64,000 bases of DNA from Ophiura sarsii. Its lineage: Eukaryota; Echinodermata; Ophiuroidea; Amphilepidida; Ophiuridae. How positions within the stretch are numbered: the stretch's first letter is position 1; every line of letters starts with the position of its first letter. A model generated the notes under the pieces. That model saw only the letters and a program-made list of their open reading frames with translations. It was not told where the DNA came from and ran no database searches. The translations under genes and the position numbers were made by a program. This document shows, one piece after another, positions 24,335 through 36,228 of the stretch. Where the stretch lies: assembly GCA_035610835.1 (NCBI GenBank), contig CM069452.1, positions 6,786,171 to 6,850,170 on the forward strand, written 5' to 3'.

Positions 24335-25165
24335 CACTGAAAACCAAACTGGAGTCAGGATTACTCTCTAAGTAAAAGGCATCCAGCCTACATGTGACTC
24401 TATGTCAATATTGACTCTGTTTGGAGAGTCACATGACTCCCTCGGAGAGTCAAAAATTACTGACTCATTTGGAGAGTCATGAAGCGTGACTCTTCAAGGG
24501 AGTCTTGTGACTCTTCAAATAGACTCAATATGGACATAGAGTCACATGTAGGCTGGATTCCCTTTCGAGAGTAACAATGACTCCAACTAGCTAAATACTA
24601 AATAGAGTCATCATGACTCCAAGTAGGAATAAGAAACTGAGAACTGGGTAGGGGTGGGGGAGGGGCTTTAGGACATTGGCTCGTTGATGTTGATGTTCTT
24701 GCTCAATGTATTTGCATTTACTTAGAGAGCAATCACTTCCCTTCCTTAATACCAGTGAGAATATATGCATATGCGTATATCAATACATTCAACGGTGTTA
24801 AATCAATGCATCGACTTAATTCAAATACATTAATAGGTTTAAATGAATAAAAGGTGCGAACTAGCTCATTGGCATAATTGAAATGGTACACGCGGGCGCC
24901 GGTGCTAATTTTTGCACCATTGCAATTATGCTAATGAGCGATTTGCGCATTTTACTCGGCTAAATTAGCTTCAGAGTGTCACTGTCAGGATGACTCCTTT
25001 GGAGAGTCATGGCCGATGACTCTTTCCGAAGGCTAGGATGACTACTCCTTTGGAGAGTCAGGATGACTCCTTAACTCCTTTGGAGAGTCAGGTTGACTCC
25101 TTTGGAGAGTCATGGCCGATTTACTCCATTTCAAGAGTCATTTGACTCTCGTTTGGCTTTCAGTG
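24335..25165. mobile_element. 831-bp foldback built of GAGAGTCA/TGACTC repeats
   Basis: The ends CACTGAAAACCAAACTGGAG and CTCTCGTTTGGCTTTCAGTG are inverted. The interior holds many copies of a short palindromic word, GACTCC-TTTGGAGAGTC, plus an inner inverted pair around ATCCAGCCTACATGTGACTC (about 24393 and 24563) and another hairpin at 24864-24939 (GCTCATT...AATGAGC). No ORF. The TGACTC cores also look like AP-1/GCN4-type half palindromes; that is a resemblance only. Confidence 0.75.
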
Positions 25166-27284
25166 TGGGGTAAAATTGGGATTTTTGGGAACAAGTGTGA
25201 TTTGACATTATTTTATTATCTCTAGAACGTGATAGAACGACTTTAAAAATGTGATAGAAGGTATCCTTAATAAAATAAACACAATTATTAAGTGTCAAAG
25301 GCGATACAAATAACATAGTCTGTGCTGGTTAGAGTTTGATACTTAATGCAGATTGCTCAATGTCATTTTACGATCAAAACAATAAAATGTAAAAAAACAT
25401 TTTGGCTTTGAAAGATTTTTTTTCTCTATCTTTCAAGGTAATATAGTTACAAACATGTATACGTCCGGGAAATGGATATATTATAATATGACCATTTTTT
25501 CGTACACAATATAACACTACTAGTAGGCCTATTACGTGTTTACGAATGTACAAATAGTATATAAATTATAATTATAACTCAGAAATGTTTGCGTTTTGAA
25601 ATGTTAAGCTATTTTATTGCACTGTGACATTGTATTATTATAGTTGTTTTGAGAATAATGGATTTTCTTTAATAGCTATTTATTCAAATAATTTACTATA
25701 TTGTTCCAATGTAGCCAAAAACAAATACGTTGACATTTTTTTAGAAAACTTGGGCGGAAAAATCTTCTTTTTTACCATGAACATTGTAAAAGGAATATTG
25801 AAAAAGTCCAAAATGAAAATAATCCAATATTTACGTTGTTAACTTTTTTAGCTATGACACCAGTTTTTCTAACCACAAATATCTTTGAAGCCTTTTCTTT
25901 AAATTAAAGGCATTTCTGAAGTTAAGGATCTGTGAAACTACCTCAAAACATGAAAATGAGAAAAAAATGTTTACCAAAAAACATATTTTGGCCCAAAACA
26001 ATGTTTGAATATCTATCCATTCCGTATGTTTTGGTTTCTGCTTGATCTATAATATACAATATGTTGCAATATTTTCACCAATTATGAAGCTAGCTGCTCA
26101 TTCACTAATGCATGTTGATAAAATGTGATTTTTGTATTTTTCGACACAAAGAAGCGTTTTGACCAAAACTAAATAAACAGACCAAGATAAATAATCAAAA
26201 ATGTGCGTCTTGAGAAAATCTTATTCCATATCCTTGTTAAGATGTTTGGCGCGCTTTTAAAATATTGGGTACAAGTCGATCGTGATTAGTCTTCCAATAA
26301 CTAGCTGCTAATGAAATAATCAATTTATGGGTATAGGCCAATCTAGTGGTTATTAGTGGTACTTCGATTGCTATCAGAAGGTTATTAGTCTAATATTAAG
26401 AAATTAAAAACACATTGTTTATAATGAAAACGTGACGTCACACACGTACAGTGATATCTACTGAAAATAACATAGCCTGAAAAAAACACCGCCATCTACA
26501 TCAATCATTAAATTGTATTACATAAAACATTCGTAAATATTAACAATTGATGATGGCCTAGCTATATAAGCATGATTCTAGCAGAATCTATGACGAGCGA
26601 AACTCAAATAAATAAACGCGAGGATCAAGCAAATGATTCGCTAAATTTGAATAGAAAGGCCGCACAGACAGGTGATGAGACGCTGAGATGTGTCGCTTTA
26701 TTGTTGCAAAAACTAGTATGAACAATGGGGTATGGCCATGGGGCCGGGATAGTTTGTGCTGGAAAACCTATAAATGGGTCCCAAATGTAAATGACGAAAT
26801 AATAAAATACCCCCCCCCCCCCTGACAAAAATAAATCTTACTCCGCGCGGATTTGGGAATAGTTCATTTTAATCCATTCCCCTATTTCATCTCTTGTCTG
26901 CTGCTGCTGCTGTTTAGCCGGTTGTCCTTCAGAGAACCATCGGCATTCTCTTGCGTGCTTATTTCACTCTTGCTACTACCAGTCCGTATATATGTTGTCT
27001 GTCCAAGCAATATTTCTGCGTCCTGTAGAGCCTTCCCTTCTACCTCTCCTTCAATAGCCTGAGTTATCTAGGGCCCTATGCCATTCGCACGTCGTTTCTT
27101 TGTGCTTGCTTTTCCAGTTCCTGTTTAGAACGTCCTACTTGTCTACTTGTTTATAATACTGTCAAAAGTGTCAACATGATACGTGATAAAGTTAGCCTTC
27201 ATCGTCTGGCGCATACTGATAACTTCTAAACGACTGCAAGTATTAGACTAATTTGGTCGTGATCAATTCTCGCGTTTTCTCGTC

Positions 27285-27303
27285 ATGTGAGGCCTTTTTC
27301 TCG
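27285..27303 (+). promoter_or_regulatory. RPS6: RPS6 TCT initiator / 5' TOP tract
   Basis: GAGGCCTTTTTCTCG lies 40 bases before the start codon. A transcript starting at the C near 27294 would begin with CTTTTTCTC, the polypyrimidine tract expected at ribosomal-protein mRNA 5' ends (TOP translation control, TCT core promoter). The start site is inferred from this motif and from the short 5' UTR typical of RPS6. Confidence 0.6.
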
Positions 27304-27333
27304 TACGTCCGAAATTGGACGAAACTTGTCACC

Positions 27334-27339
27334 ATGAAG
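27334..27339 (+). CDS. RPS6: RPS6 exon 1, first two codons (Met-Lys)
   Basis: ACC ATG AAG is followed directly by GTACAA. In other animals RPS6 exon 1 also ends after Met-Lys, and exon 2 here resumes in frame with [10 protein letters not shown]. The exon with its 5' UTR is about 27294-27339. It is far too short for ORF detection and was found by context: a TOP tract, a good Kozak sequence and a donor right after ATGAAG. Intron 1 (27340-29332) shows no other feature I can support. Confidence 0.75.
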
Positions 27340-29332
27340 GTACAAAAAACGTAGCAAAAAGCACCTTTATAGAAATATACGCCAAGTCAAATATGAATAA
27401 AATATTAGTTTATATTATTGGGAACATCGTCTTAGGTTTTCTTTAGAAGAATGCTTATAAAAATGCGTAGATGAAAAGGATTGTAATACCGATCATGCCT
27501 TTTGCCATGGACTGTCCACGTCTTTTGCAATTGACATGATTGAGAAAGCTTATTCCACTATGTGAGCAGGTGCCGAGTATTGTAACATTGGGCGATCCTG
27601 TATCTAAATTGATTTTGATGGAATATACCTAATGAATTTGACTAAACTGACGAAATGGTCAGTCAATTCATTGAACCGGGCATTGAAAACTTCAGTCTAG
27701 AAATTGAAGTATACGGTTTATTCAGTCAAACTCAAATCAATTTTATTTTATTTTATCCCTTCAAAAATTAAAAAAAATAGTAATAATTACAATACAAATA
27801 CAGCCTAATCTAGGCTTCAGGAATATTGATAATGATTGCCATGATATCATGCATTGACTATATCTTGTCTTATAATCTTGCCAAATGTCCCGTACGGAAT
27901 AAACCGTGGACAATTACTAATTAGGCCCTACGCGACTTTTATGTTTTAATTAAATTGGTTTAAACATGTGCGACGGGACGTATTGTCTAGCATGATTATT
28001 ATTAGTCATGCTAGTATTACTAGCCATATAATTATTAGCGAGACATTGCCCATGTAACATGTTTTTGTTATGCACGCACACATATCACATATGTTCAAAA
28101 ATCACAGGCACATAAATGTCATAATTCAAATCAACAACAATCGCTATCAGTATCAGATGTCCAAACTGTTTTTATTACTCGAATAAATGAGCCAAAAATT
28201 AGTTTTCAATTGCAATACATTTGATGTTTCATCGGATAGGTCATCAATCCTGTATTTTTTTAGCAGTTAGTGGGATAAATTCCTAGCCCCCTAAAAGTCA
28301 ACACAAAATTTAAGTTGTTAACAACGCAATAATGCATACATAGGCCTATCGTGGAAAAGTGGTATACTATTTAAAATTAGACTTCGAGTGTCAGTGCGCG
28401 GATCATGAAAACGGTATTTTTTTGCCAGTAGGCCTATACGGAATAAACCGTGTACTGCAACTACACATTTTAATTGTTCAAAGTTATGAGCGATACTCAC
28501 GTCAGTTGTGGGACGTCTAGCAAGACATTGTTTATTTATAAGTATTTTATGAATCCGTCTCTGCTGCGAAATTCGAAAAGAAGATTAAACTCAATCTTTG
28601 TACAAGTAGGTTTGACTTTGATGGTACGTGATACCACAATAATTCTGAACAGAAATTATGAATGAGTAACTCAAGAAATGTCACTTTTTGAAAGGTAGAT
28701 AATCGGATTGAACAACAAAACAAGTCAATAATGTGTTTGATGAAACCTGTACTGGTCCGCAGGAAAGTTGCGAGTCCTTGCCAACTTTTGCGGGTAATTG
28801 ACCTGAGGACCCGTCTTAATTCGGAAGTCTGCTCAATTTAGTACATACATCCATTTCTCGGCATATTGTTGGATTGACTCATTGCGAGTTGTGCACCACA
28901 ACTGAAATAAGCGAGGGTTTTGTTGACACATCTGACATGTCGCCGAGAAAAAATCGTGCTGACAATGGTACTAGTTACCAATGGAACTAGTTACCGAAAA
29001 TGTATGTTTTGGAATCAAAATCATACTCCTCCTCCCCTCCTGCTGGCAATGTTAACAATCGGTCCGCCATCAATATTGTAACAGATTTCACTGTGGCATC
29101 AGCTCGGATCCTAACCGTGCATAAAATTACCGCAAGAGTCAATGAAAAACAAATTTTGTACTTATTTGGAAATCAGGAACTGACTATCGGTGCCTGTTCA
29201 AGTTGTACCCATTGTAATATCAATGAGACGTTTAACCACGTTTGAACATCGTGTTTATTTAGGTGGAGTGTTATTAAATTTTATTAAATTGTATTCAACA
29301 TTTTTGTGTACATTATTTATCTTATTTCACAG

Positions 29333-29464
29333 CTGAATATCAGCTTTCCAGCCACTGGCTGCCAGAAGCTAATCGAGGTTGATGATGAACAGAAACTGCG
29401 CCCATTCTATGATAAGCGTATGGCTACAGAGATGACAGCTGAAAGTCTTGGTGATGAGTGGAAG
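29333..29464 (+). CDS. RPS6: RPS6 exon 2
   Basis: Small-subunit ribosomal protein eS6, a structural component of the 40S subunit and a target of S6 kinase. This exon encodes 44 codons, [18 protein letters not shown] through GDEWK, between acceptor TTATTTCACAG and donor GTAATT. It closely matches the conserved N-terminal part of animal eS6. Phase 0 at both ends. Confidence 0.95.
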
Positions 29465-29612
29465 GTAATTTTTGTCATTTAATGTACAACTTTTACAAAT
29501 CTAAGGATGTGTTGAGGGCACAATGAAAGCTGATTTTTGACTTCCACAGATAACATTACTCATCAGGATTCCACATTAAGTTTGAACATAACAAGGGATG
29601 TTTATTTCTGTG

Positions 29613-29901
29613 TATTTTACTATGTGACGCGTTTCTTTTCCCCGGTAATGTAACATGTTATGTACATGATTCAAGGCGGGCAATCACAAATTATCACGAT
29701 GCGGCTGAATAGAAAACGGAATAGAAACACCATCGTAATTTTCTGAAAGCAAGACACCGTAATGGCTGCTGGTTTATCCACACAGTGATCCTCTTTGATA
29801 TCAATTTCGCCAATCATTGGAATATTTTCCCAGCATTTCTTTTATTCATCCAATTTCTGTGTACACAGCAAGTTGAAATTCAATACGAGATACGAACCTC
29901 T
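29613..29901. repeat. Intronic repeat, copy A (RPS6 intron 2)
   Basis: It shares a run of diverged blocks with 30852-31161 in the same orientation: ATTTTACTATG(T/C)GAC, CGATTCAAG/GATTCAAGGCGGG, AATTATCA, GAATAGAAACAC, CCGTAATGGC, CAATCATTGGAAT, TTTATTCATCCAA, AAGTTGAAATTCA. I judge roughly three quarters of positions identical by eye. It is either a dispersed repeat inserted twice or a duplication spanning exon 3. Confidence 0.7.
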
Positions 29902-29980
29902 CATGCGTGCAAATTATACTTGATTTCATAAAATAAATATTACAACTAATTGGAGAGTAAGTCTACTTTCTAGTTTGGCC

Positions 29981-30345
29981 TTAAAGGTAGATGACCCGAT
30001 CACATTCCGATTTTCAACTTGAAGTTTTCTATTCTACATGAAAGGTCATCCTTAAAAAAGTCGTGTTCCAAAGTTTGAGTTGCATAGCTCTAATGGTTCA
30101 TATTTTAGACGCACAAGATGCTGTGAACTGTTACCCATTGAGTAGTACACAAACTATATCGGTGGTTACCACCATTCGCGGTAATTCGACGTTATTTCAT
30201 CGATTTCTCCGTAATTATACCGATTTAGGCCGTCAAATTTCAGTATGATGATGAGAAAAATACGAGCTTTCATATGATATGAAAATCTCCGTATGTTTGA
30301 AATAATTCTGTGTTACGAAAATGTGATCGGGTCATCTACCTTTAA
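29981..30345. mobile_element. Complete 365-bp TTAA-type MITE (RPS6 intron 2)
   Basis: Perfect inverted ends TTAAAGGTAGATGACCCGAT(CACATT) and their complement at 30320-30345. TTAA at each end fits TTAA target duplication, as in piggyBac or Kolobok. The interior is shared with the partial copy at 1-193. No coding capacity, so it must have been mobilised in trans. Confidence 0.9.
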
Positions 30346-30559
30346 ATTAGTTTTTTGACCACACCAAATATTTGCATGTGATCGTTTCAAATTGTTTGCA
30401 TCTTATCCAAATCCCTTCACGAGTGTTGAATTAGTGTATATCTTTCAATCCAAAATGGTACTGTGCCTTCATAATCATACGGTACTGTGTTATTGACAAC
30501 CTGATATTATTTTCTTATTAGAAACAACTAGTATTATATATATTTTCATTATTATTCAG

Positions 30560-30770
30560 GGCTACATTGTCAGAATCAGCGGAGGAAACGACAAGCAAGG
30601 TTTCCCAATGAAGCAGGGCGTGTTAACCCACACCCGTGTACGTCTGCTCCTCGCCAAGGGACACTCCTGTTACCGACCACGCCGAAAGGGAGAGCGCAAG
30701 CGAAAATCTGTAAGAGGATGCATTGTTGATGCCAACTTGTCAGTGTTGAACTTGGTCGTCATCAAGAAAG
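30560..30770 (+). CDS. RPS6: RPS6 exon 3
   Basis: It encodes [20 protein letters not shown] through VVIKK, with the strongly conserved [18 protein letters not shown] rRNA-contact segment. Acceptor ATTATTCAG, donor GTAAAT, phase 0 to 1. It sits between two related intronic repeat copies (29613-29901 and 30852-31161). Confidence 0.95.
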
Positions 30771-30851
30771 GTAAATTTCATTTGAAAGTATTCGACTACA
30801 CTACTACAGTTATTTTTCTAGTGAATGGTTTTTAAGTAGTTATGGATGGTT

Positions 30852-31161
30852 AATTTTACTATGCGACACTTTTTTAACCGTTCGTGTCATATCTACACGA
30901 TTCAAGTCGGGAGATCGCAAATTATCATGATTGCCGCTGAAAACAGAATAGAAAACAGAATAGAAACACTGTCATATTTTTTGTTGGCAAGATACCGTAA
31001 TGGCGGCTGGTTCATCCACACACGTACAGCGGTTAGATTGTCATTTGTGAACTTTTTTGATGACAATTATGACAATCATTGGAATGTTTTTCCATCAGTT
31101 TTTTTATTCATCCAACTTTCATGTACAGTGTAAGTTGAAATTCACACGGACACAAACCTCT
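30852..31161. repeat. Intronic repeat, copy B (RPS6 intron 3)
   Basis: Partner of copy A, beginning about 80 bases after exon 3. It contains an extra small tandem (GAAAACAGAATAGAAAACAGAATAG). It overlaps a 95-residue ORF that I consider accidental. Confidence 0.7.
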
Positions 31162-31521
31162 ACATGTAGTGTGTGCCACTTACTTCTGTGTCACAATCAC
31201 ATGTAATGAAATACATCATACATACCTAATCTAGGATTTAAAACCATGATTCAGTTGACAGAATTATAAATCTGATTACAACACTGCTGCAACAAATTTT
31301 ATTTTTGTTTAGGGAGAAAAACAGTTTCTGGTAAAAAATGGGACTCAAAGTCAAAAGTCTTGTGTTCTAACTCTTTATATGTACTAGCGGGACGGGCTCT
31401 CCCGCTAGGGAGTAGGGCCTACCAGATAGAACACCTACAAAATGAAACAACACATAAGTGTTGGACAATTTATAACGAAACACATAGGAATAGAACAATA
31501 TTTAAAACATTTTTGTTTTAA

Positions 31522-32790
31522 ATCAAAAGGTTTTGTTTTAATTCAAAAGTTTTCAAATTTTATTTAAAAAATTAAAAAGACCCCGCCTGCCCACGCCCCG
31601 TGGCATATTTCAACTCCAAGGCCTAAACATTAACCATCTCCCGTACCCCACCCGTCACTCCCCCGCCCAGGCGGGAACGACGCCCCGTGGCATATTTCAA
31701 CTCCAAGTCCTAAATATTAACCATCTCCCGTACCCCACCCGCCCTTCCCCCGCCCTCCCCGCCCCTACCGCCATTCCCGCCCGCCCCGTGCTTGTGACCT
31801 TCAAGGCCTAAATTAATCAACTCCCGTAGCGCAGCGTATTTCTCCAATATTTGCCCGCCGCATGTATAGGGGTGCGTGTGTGTATCAAAAGGTTTTGTTT
31901 TAATTCAAAAGTTTTCAAATTTCATTAAAAAAATTAAAAAGACCCCCGCCTGCCCACGCCCCGTGGCATATTTCAACTCCAAGGCCTAAACATTAACCAT
32001 CTCCCGTACCCCACCCATCACTCCACCGCCCTTCCACCCGTCACTCCACCGCCCTTCCACCCGTCACTCCACCGCCCTTCCACCCGTCACTCCACCGCCC
32101 TTCCACCCGTCACTCCACCGCCCTTCCCCCCGCCCGGGCGGGAACGGCGCCCCGTGGCATATTTCAACTCCAAAGCCTAAATATTAACCATCTCCCGTAC
32201 CCCACCCGTCACTCCCCCGCCTTTCCCCCGCCCGGCCCTCCCCCTGCCGTCCCTCGCCCGCCCCTAAAGGCCTAAATTAATCAACTCCCGTAGCGCAGCG
32301 TATTTCTCCAATATTTGCCCGCCGCGTGTGTGTATCAAAAGGTTTTGTTTTAATTCAAAAGTTTTCAAATTTCATTAAAAAAATTAAAAAGACCCCCGCC
32401 TGCCCACGCCCCGTGGCATATTTCAACTCCAAGGCCTAAACATTAACCATCTCCCGTACCCCACCCATCACTCCACCGCCCTTCCACCCGTCACTCCACC
32501 GCCCTTCCACCCGTCACTCCACCGCCCTTCCCCCCGTCACTCCACCGCCCTTCCCCCCGCCCGGGCGGGAACGGCGCCCCGTGGCATATTTCAACTCAAA
32601 AGCCTAAATATTAACCATATCCCGTACCCCACCCGTCACTCCCCCGCCTTTCCCCCGCCTTTCCCCCGCCCGGCCCTCCCCCTGCCGTCCCTCGCCCGCC
32701 CTCCCCGCCCCTAAAGGCCTAAATTAATCAACTCCCGTAACGCAGCGTATTTCTCCATTTGCCCGCCGCGTGTGTAGGGGTGCGTGTGTG
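31522..32790. repeat. C-rich nested minisatellite in RPS6 intron 3
   Basis: About three copies of a 360-450 bp macro-unit, each starting ATCAAAAGGTTTTGTTTTAA (31522, 31884, 32334), then CCGCCTGCCCACGCCCCGTG, and ending near TTTGCCCGCCGC. Within copies 2 and 3 a 23-bp unit, TCACTCCACCGCCCTTCCAC plus CCG, repeats about five and four times. The plus (mRNA) strand is almost pure C-rich and the template strand is G-rich. Copy number is likely variable. Confidence 0.9.
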
Positions 32791-33071
32791 TAGTGCGTGT
32801 GAGCGTTTATTTTGCATGGCGCACTACGACGCGCTATGTGTTAAGCGCTCGACTGCGTTCGTCTGCATGGTTGCAGTACGCACCGAAAAATAAACAAACA
32901 TGGCTCGTAGAAACAGTCTCAAAAGGCCCTAAATTGTATTCATTTTGCTCATATCTCGGTCAATTCTGTACGGTTTTCAGCCATTTATAGCTTATAACCC
33001 GTCTCAAGACATCATCTATTATCAGTGCAACGTTCGCGGCTTTTAGATGCAAAATGAAAAAGCCTTTTCAG

Positions 33072-33106
33072 GATACATACACACATACATACATACATAC
33101 AACATA
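33072..33106. repeat. (CATA)n microsatellite
   Basis: About six CATA units in RPS6 intron 3. Confidence 0.8.
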
Positions 33107-33437
33107 CTAATGGGTTTGATCAACAACACTCATAATATAGACATTTGTTTGTTATCTTACTTGCCATATAGCTTCACCTCATGAGGAAGTTCCGTGTCTC
33201 TGCCTGTTAACGTAACCTATTTAACAATAGTTCAGATTGAGAGTAGCAACCAACATTTTTAAAATTTGCATTTGTTTCCATATTCTCGATCTCGAGGACA
33301 ATTGAAAGACTTAAGGTTAATGAGAAACGATTAAAGATTGAGTTTTGTTGAGGAGAACCATTGCAGGAATTGATTTTCAGATTATTTCCCATTAACCACA
33401 CTCCCTCATTACATTTCTTCCACTCTTATCTTCCCAG

Positions 33438-33587
33438 GTGAAAATGATATCCCAGGCTTGACCGACAAAACAGTCCCACGCCGTCTTGGTCCCAAGAGAG
33501 CTGGCAAGATCCGAACCCTGTTCAACTTGTCCAAAGAAGATGATGTGCGACAGTATGTAGTCAGACGTCCACTCCCACAGAAAGAAG
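33438..33587 (+). CDS. RPS6: RPS6 exon 4
   Basis: It encodes [20 protein letters not shown] through VRRPLPQKE, including the [16 protein letters not shown] motif. Acceptor CTTCCCAG, donor GTAAGA, phase 1-1. The GEN(D)IPGL residues replace the GEKDIPGL common in vertebrates; otherwise it is conserved. Confidence 0.95.
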
Positions 33588-34628
33588 GTAAGATTGTTAT
33601 CATGAAGCAGGCCAATCAACCAATTTGCTGGTTGTGGGGGTTAAAGGACATTTTTAACAGTGGCAAAAGTGGCTTTTAATTTGTTATTTATATTTTAAAA
33701 AATAAAGAAAACACTGATCAGCTCAACTCATCTACAATTGGTGCTCTGTTATAAGGTCACATTTTTTAAGTTGGGCACCCAAAAAAGGTGGAATATGCAC
33801 ATTTTCGGTAACATTTGTCATTGGTTTTCTAATTAAAGTGCTGTTATAAGCATAGCAGATATGCAAATTTGGGCTTATATGAAAGCCCAATTATCCCTCT
33901 ATCAGTATCAAGAAAAATAATATCAAATATGCATACCAATTAATTACTACAGCTAATTAATCATAATTAGTCAAGGGTGGAAGGGGAGGAGGTTGCGGGG
34001 GAGGAGGTTGCGGTGTGTGTAATTCCAATGGAGATAGCATTTGTAAATGATTCTAAAAGATTAAAATGCTTGTATCTCTGGTTTAGTGCAACATGGAATT
34101 GCAAGTTTGGTCTTATTTTACAGAGAATTTAATGCTCTGATTATACAAATTATGTAAAACATTTAAATGAAGCTTAATCAATTTATGTAACTCGTTAAAC
34201 ATAATTAGTCGGCGTGGTGGAGGTGGGGATGTTGAGGTTGCAAATGATATTAAAATGAGCTTTTAGTAGAAATTGCATAGAGAACCCACATTTTCTGTAA
34301 TAATAGTCATGATGTTGAAGTTTACAGTCACTATCATTTCTGTATTTAGTGTAAAAAGACACTTGTTCATGAAATAAACACTAATTAATTAAAAACTAAT
34401 TAAATTTTATAAACAGATGTGATTAAGTTAATCCTGGATAGGCACGGCACATTGACCTATAGTTTTGCATTTCAAAATGTATGATTTATGAATTTCATAA
34501 AGTTGATATGGGTTGTCATCTTCAACTTTCAGTTAAATGTCCATTACACTGTACAATCAATCAATCTAATATAATTTTACAATGAAATGAATCAATGCAT
34601 TTTAAACCAACGAAGATTACATTTTTTA

Positions 34629-35186
34629 CCACCCTGTATACTAGCCTGCCGTGTAAGTTCAAACTAAATATTATTTAACCTTTTATTCCCTAGAATAAAG
34701 GTCTAACACATGCTCTAAACACAGGCCTACTTCTATAGCATTTTCATTCTGCATACAGTCTAACCAACCAAGTCATAACACATTGACAGTGATTTATTTT
34801 AATTTAAAACACCCTGTATAATCTTTTGATGGGGTACATTATTTTAAGTAGGAAATAACCATCCTTCATCACATTTCAGATTATGATAAGTTATTGATAA
34901 GTTTTGATGTATTTTGAGCTACTTTAAATTATATAGTTAGCTATTTTCTATATCTAATGTGTAATAATTTTTACTTTTGCACACCCTGTATAGTATTAAA
35001 CTGTAATTACGGAAACCCCACAAATTATACATTTTTGGAAAGGGAAAATCTTATGCTTTCTCATCATCAGCTAGATGTTAATTTCGACATACTGGGAAAA
35101 AATGTGATTCATTTTAAAAAGTTAAGTATTTCATGTATATTTCTTTTGTTACACATGATTTTTCGGCCACCCTGTATATTAGGTTA
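34629..35186. repeat. Periodic CACCCTGTATA words in RPS6 intron 4
   Basis: ACCCTGTATA recurs near 34634, 34811, 34983 and 35170, at spacings of about 172-187 bp and always in the same orientation. TACAGGGTG is the terminus of many Tc1/mariner-type elements, so this may be a run of decayed, tandemly arranged element ends or a very old satellite of about 178 bp. The sequence between the words is only weakly alike. The rest of intron 4 shows nothing I can support. Confidence 0.45.
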
Positions 35187-35980
35187 AAATTAGTGCCACT
35201 GAAATCCTTAGTATATCAGCTTTCCAAAAATGTATACATACTTTAGATGAACTATGCTTGTGATACAATTAAAAAGGTGCCAAGAGAGGTGATTTTCACC
35301 AAATTGCTAAATGTGCACCAATTGGGTCCCAACTTAAAAAACCTGACCATAGAGTCGGGATATTCTCCTAATTTGGGACATACGCAGCCAGCTCAGAAAG
35401 GTTTACGGAGCTCCCGAGCTCAGCTCAGCTCAGCTTGCCTAGCTGTTCACACATCATAAATTACGCGATATCACAATCACAAATATATCTCCCAAGTGTA
35501 CTTGCAAAAAAGACCTCTGCTACGTCTGCAAGTGAGCTCATAAATTGCTTCTTAATTCATTTCTCGATTAATAATGAAACGGAAACATCCTGGATAACAT
35601 GTGAATTGATAAACCCCTTTGTATAATTAAAACTCATACCATAGGGAAAAATGTCCTTAAATGCTCATCCATAATTTTAGAGCAAAATCAAATATGAATC
35701 ATAACTTTTCTTTATAGTTCAGTCGGTTCCAAATTCAGAAGACCATGGGCAATTGATTTCACATCTTAATTGTCAGAAAGCATCAACTGTCAAGTTTATT
35801 TAGCATAGAATTCTTTTTAAAGAGTATGGTTATTATGAATTAATAAAAATATCAGATAACATGAAAAGCTTGTAGCCTTCCATTGTAGGCCACAAACTTA
35901 TCAAGCAAATAAGTTGACTACAGTTTAAGCATTTATCTCAGGCAAACTTAATACAAATATTTGAATTTGACCCCCAACAG

Positions 35981-36228
35981 GTAGCAAGAAGCAGAAATTC
36001 AAGGCTCCCAAGATCCAGCGTCTCATCACACCTCAGCGTCTGCAGCGTAAGCGTCACGTTTTGTCCATGAAACGCAGACGTACCTCCAAGAACAAGGAGC
36101 AGGCTGCCGAGTATGCCAAGATCCTAGCCCAAAGACAGAAGGAGAAGCGTGATGCTGCCCTCAAGCGTAAGCGCTCTGCCTCTACCCGGGATTCGCACAG
36201 GGAATCTCACAGAGAATCCGCCAAGTAA
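35981..36228 (+). CDS. RPS6: RPS6 exon 5 and C terminus
   Basis: It encodes [20 protein letters not shown], then the conserved basic helix ([18 protein letters not shown]), and ends [21 protein letters not shown] before TAA. Vertebrate eS6 ends with the RRRLSSLRAS phosphorylation cluster. Here the serines are kept but respaced. RKRSAS still fits the S6K/RSK type consensus R-X-R-X-X-S, and the two HRES repeats may be extra basophilic sites. Acceptor CCCCCAACAG, phase 1. Intron 4 is 33588-35980. Confidence 0.95.

Larger units (their letters stand above)
22230..27284. other. Intergenic region between the giant-protein gene and RPS6
   Basis: No gene was seen on either strand. It holds two large foldback elements (22934-23403 and 24335-25165), a C-run at 26810-26821 and AT-rich sequence. 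The 5' regulatory region of the minus-strand gene should lie just above 22229, but no clear TATA or initiator was recognised. Confidence 0.6.

Noticed and set aside
30846..31133. 95-codon ORF after RPS6 exon 3
   Set aside because: Falls inside intronic repeat copy B and shows no similarity to known proteins.
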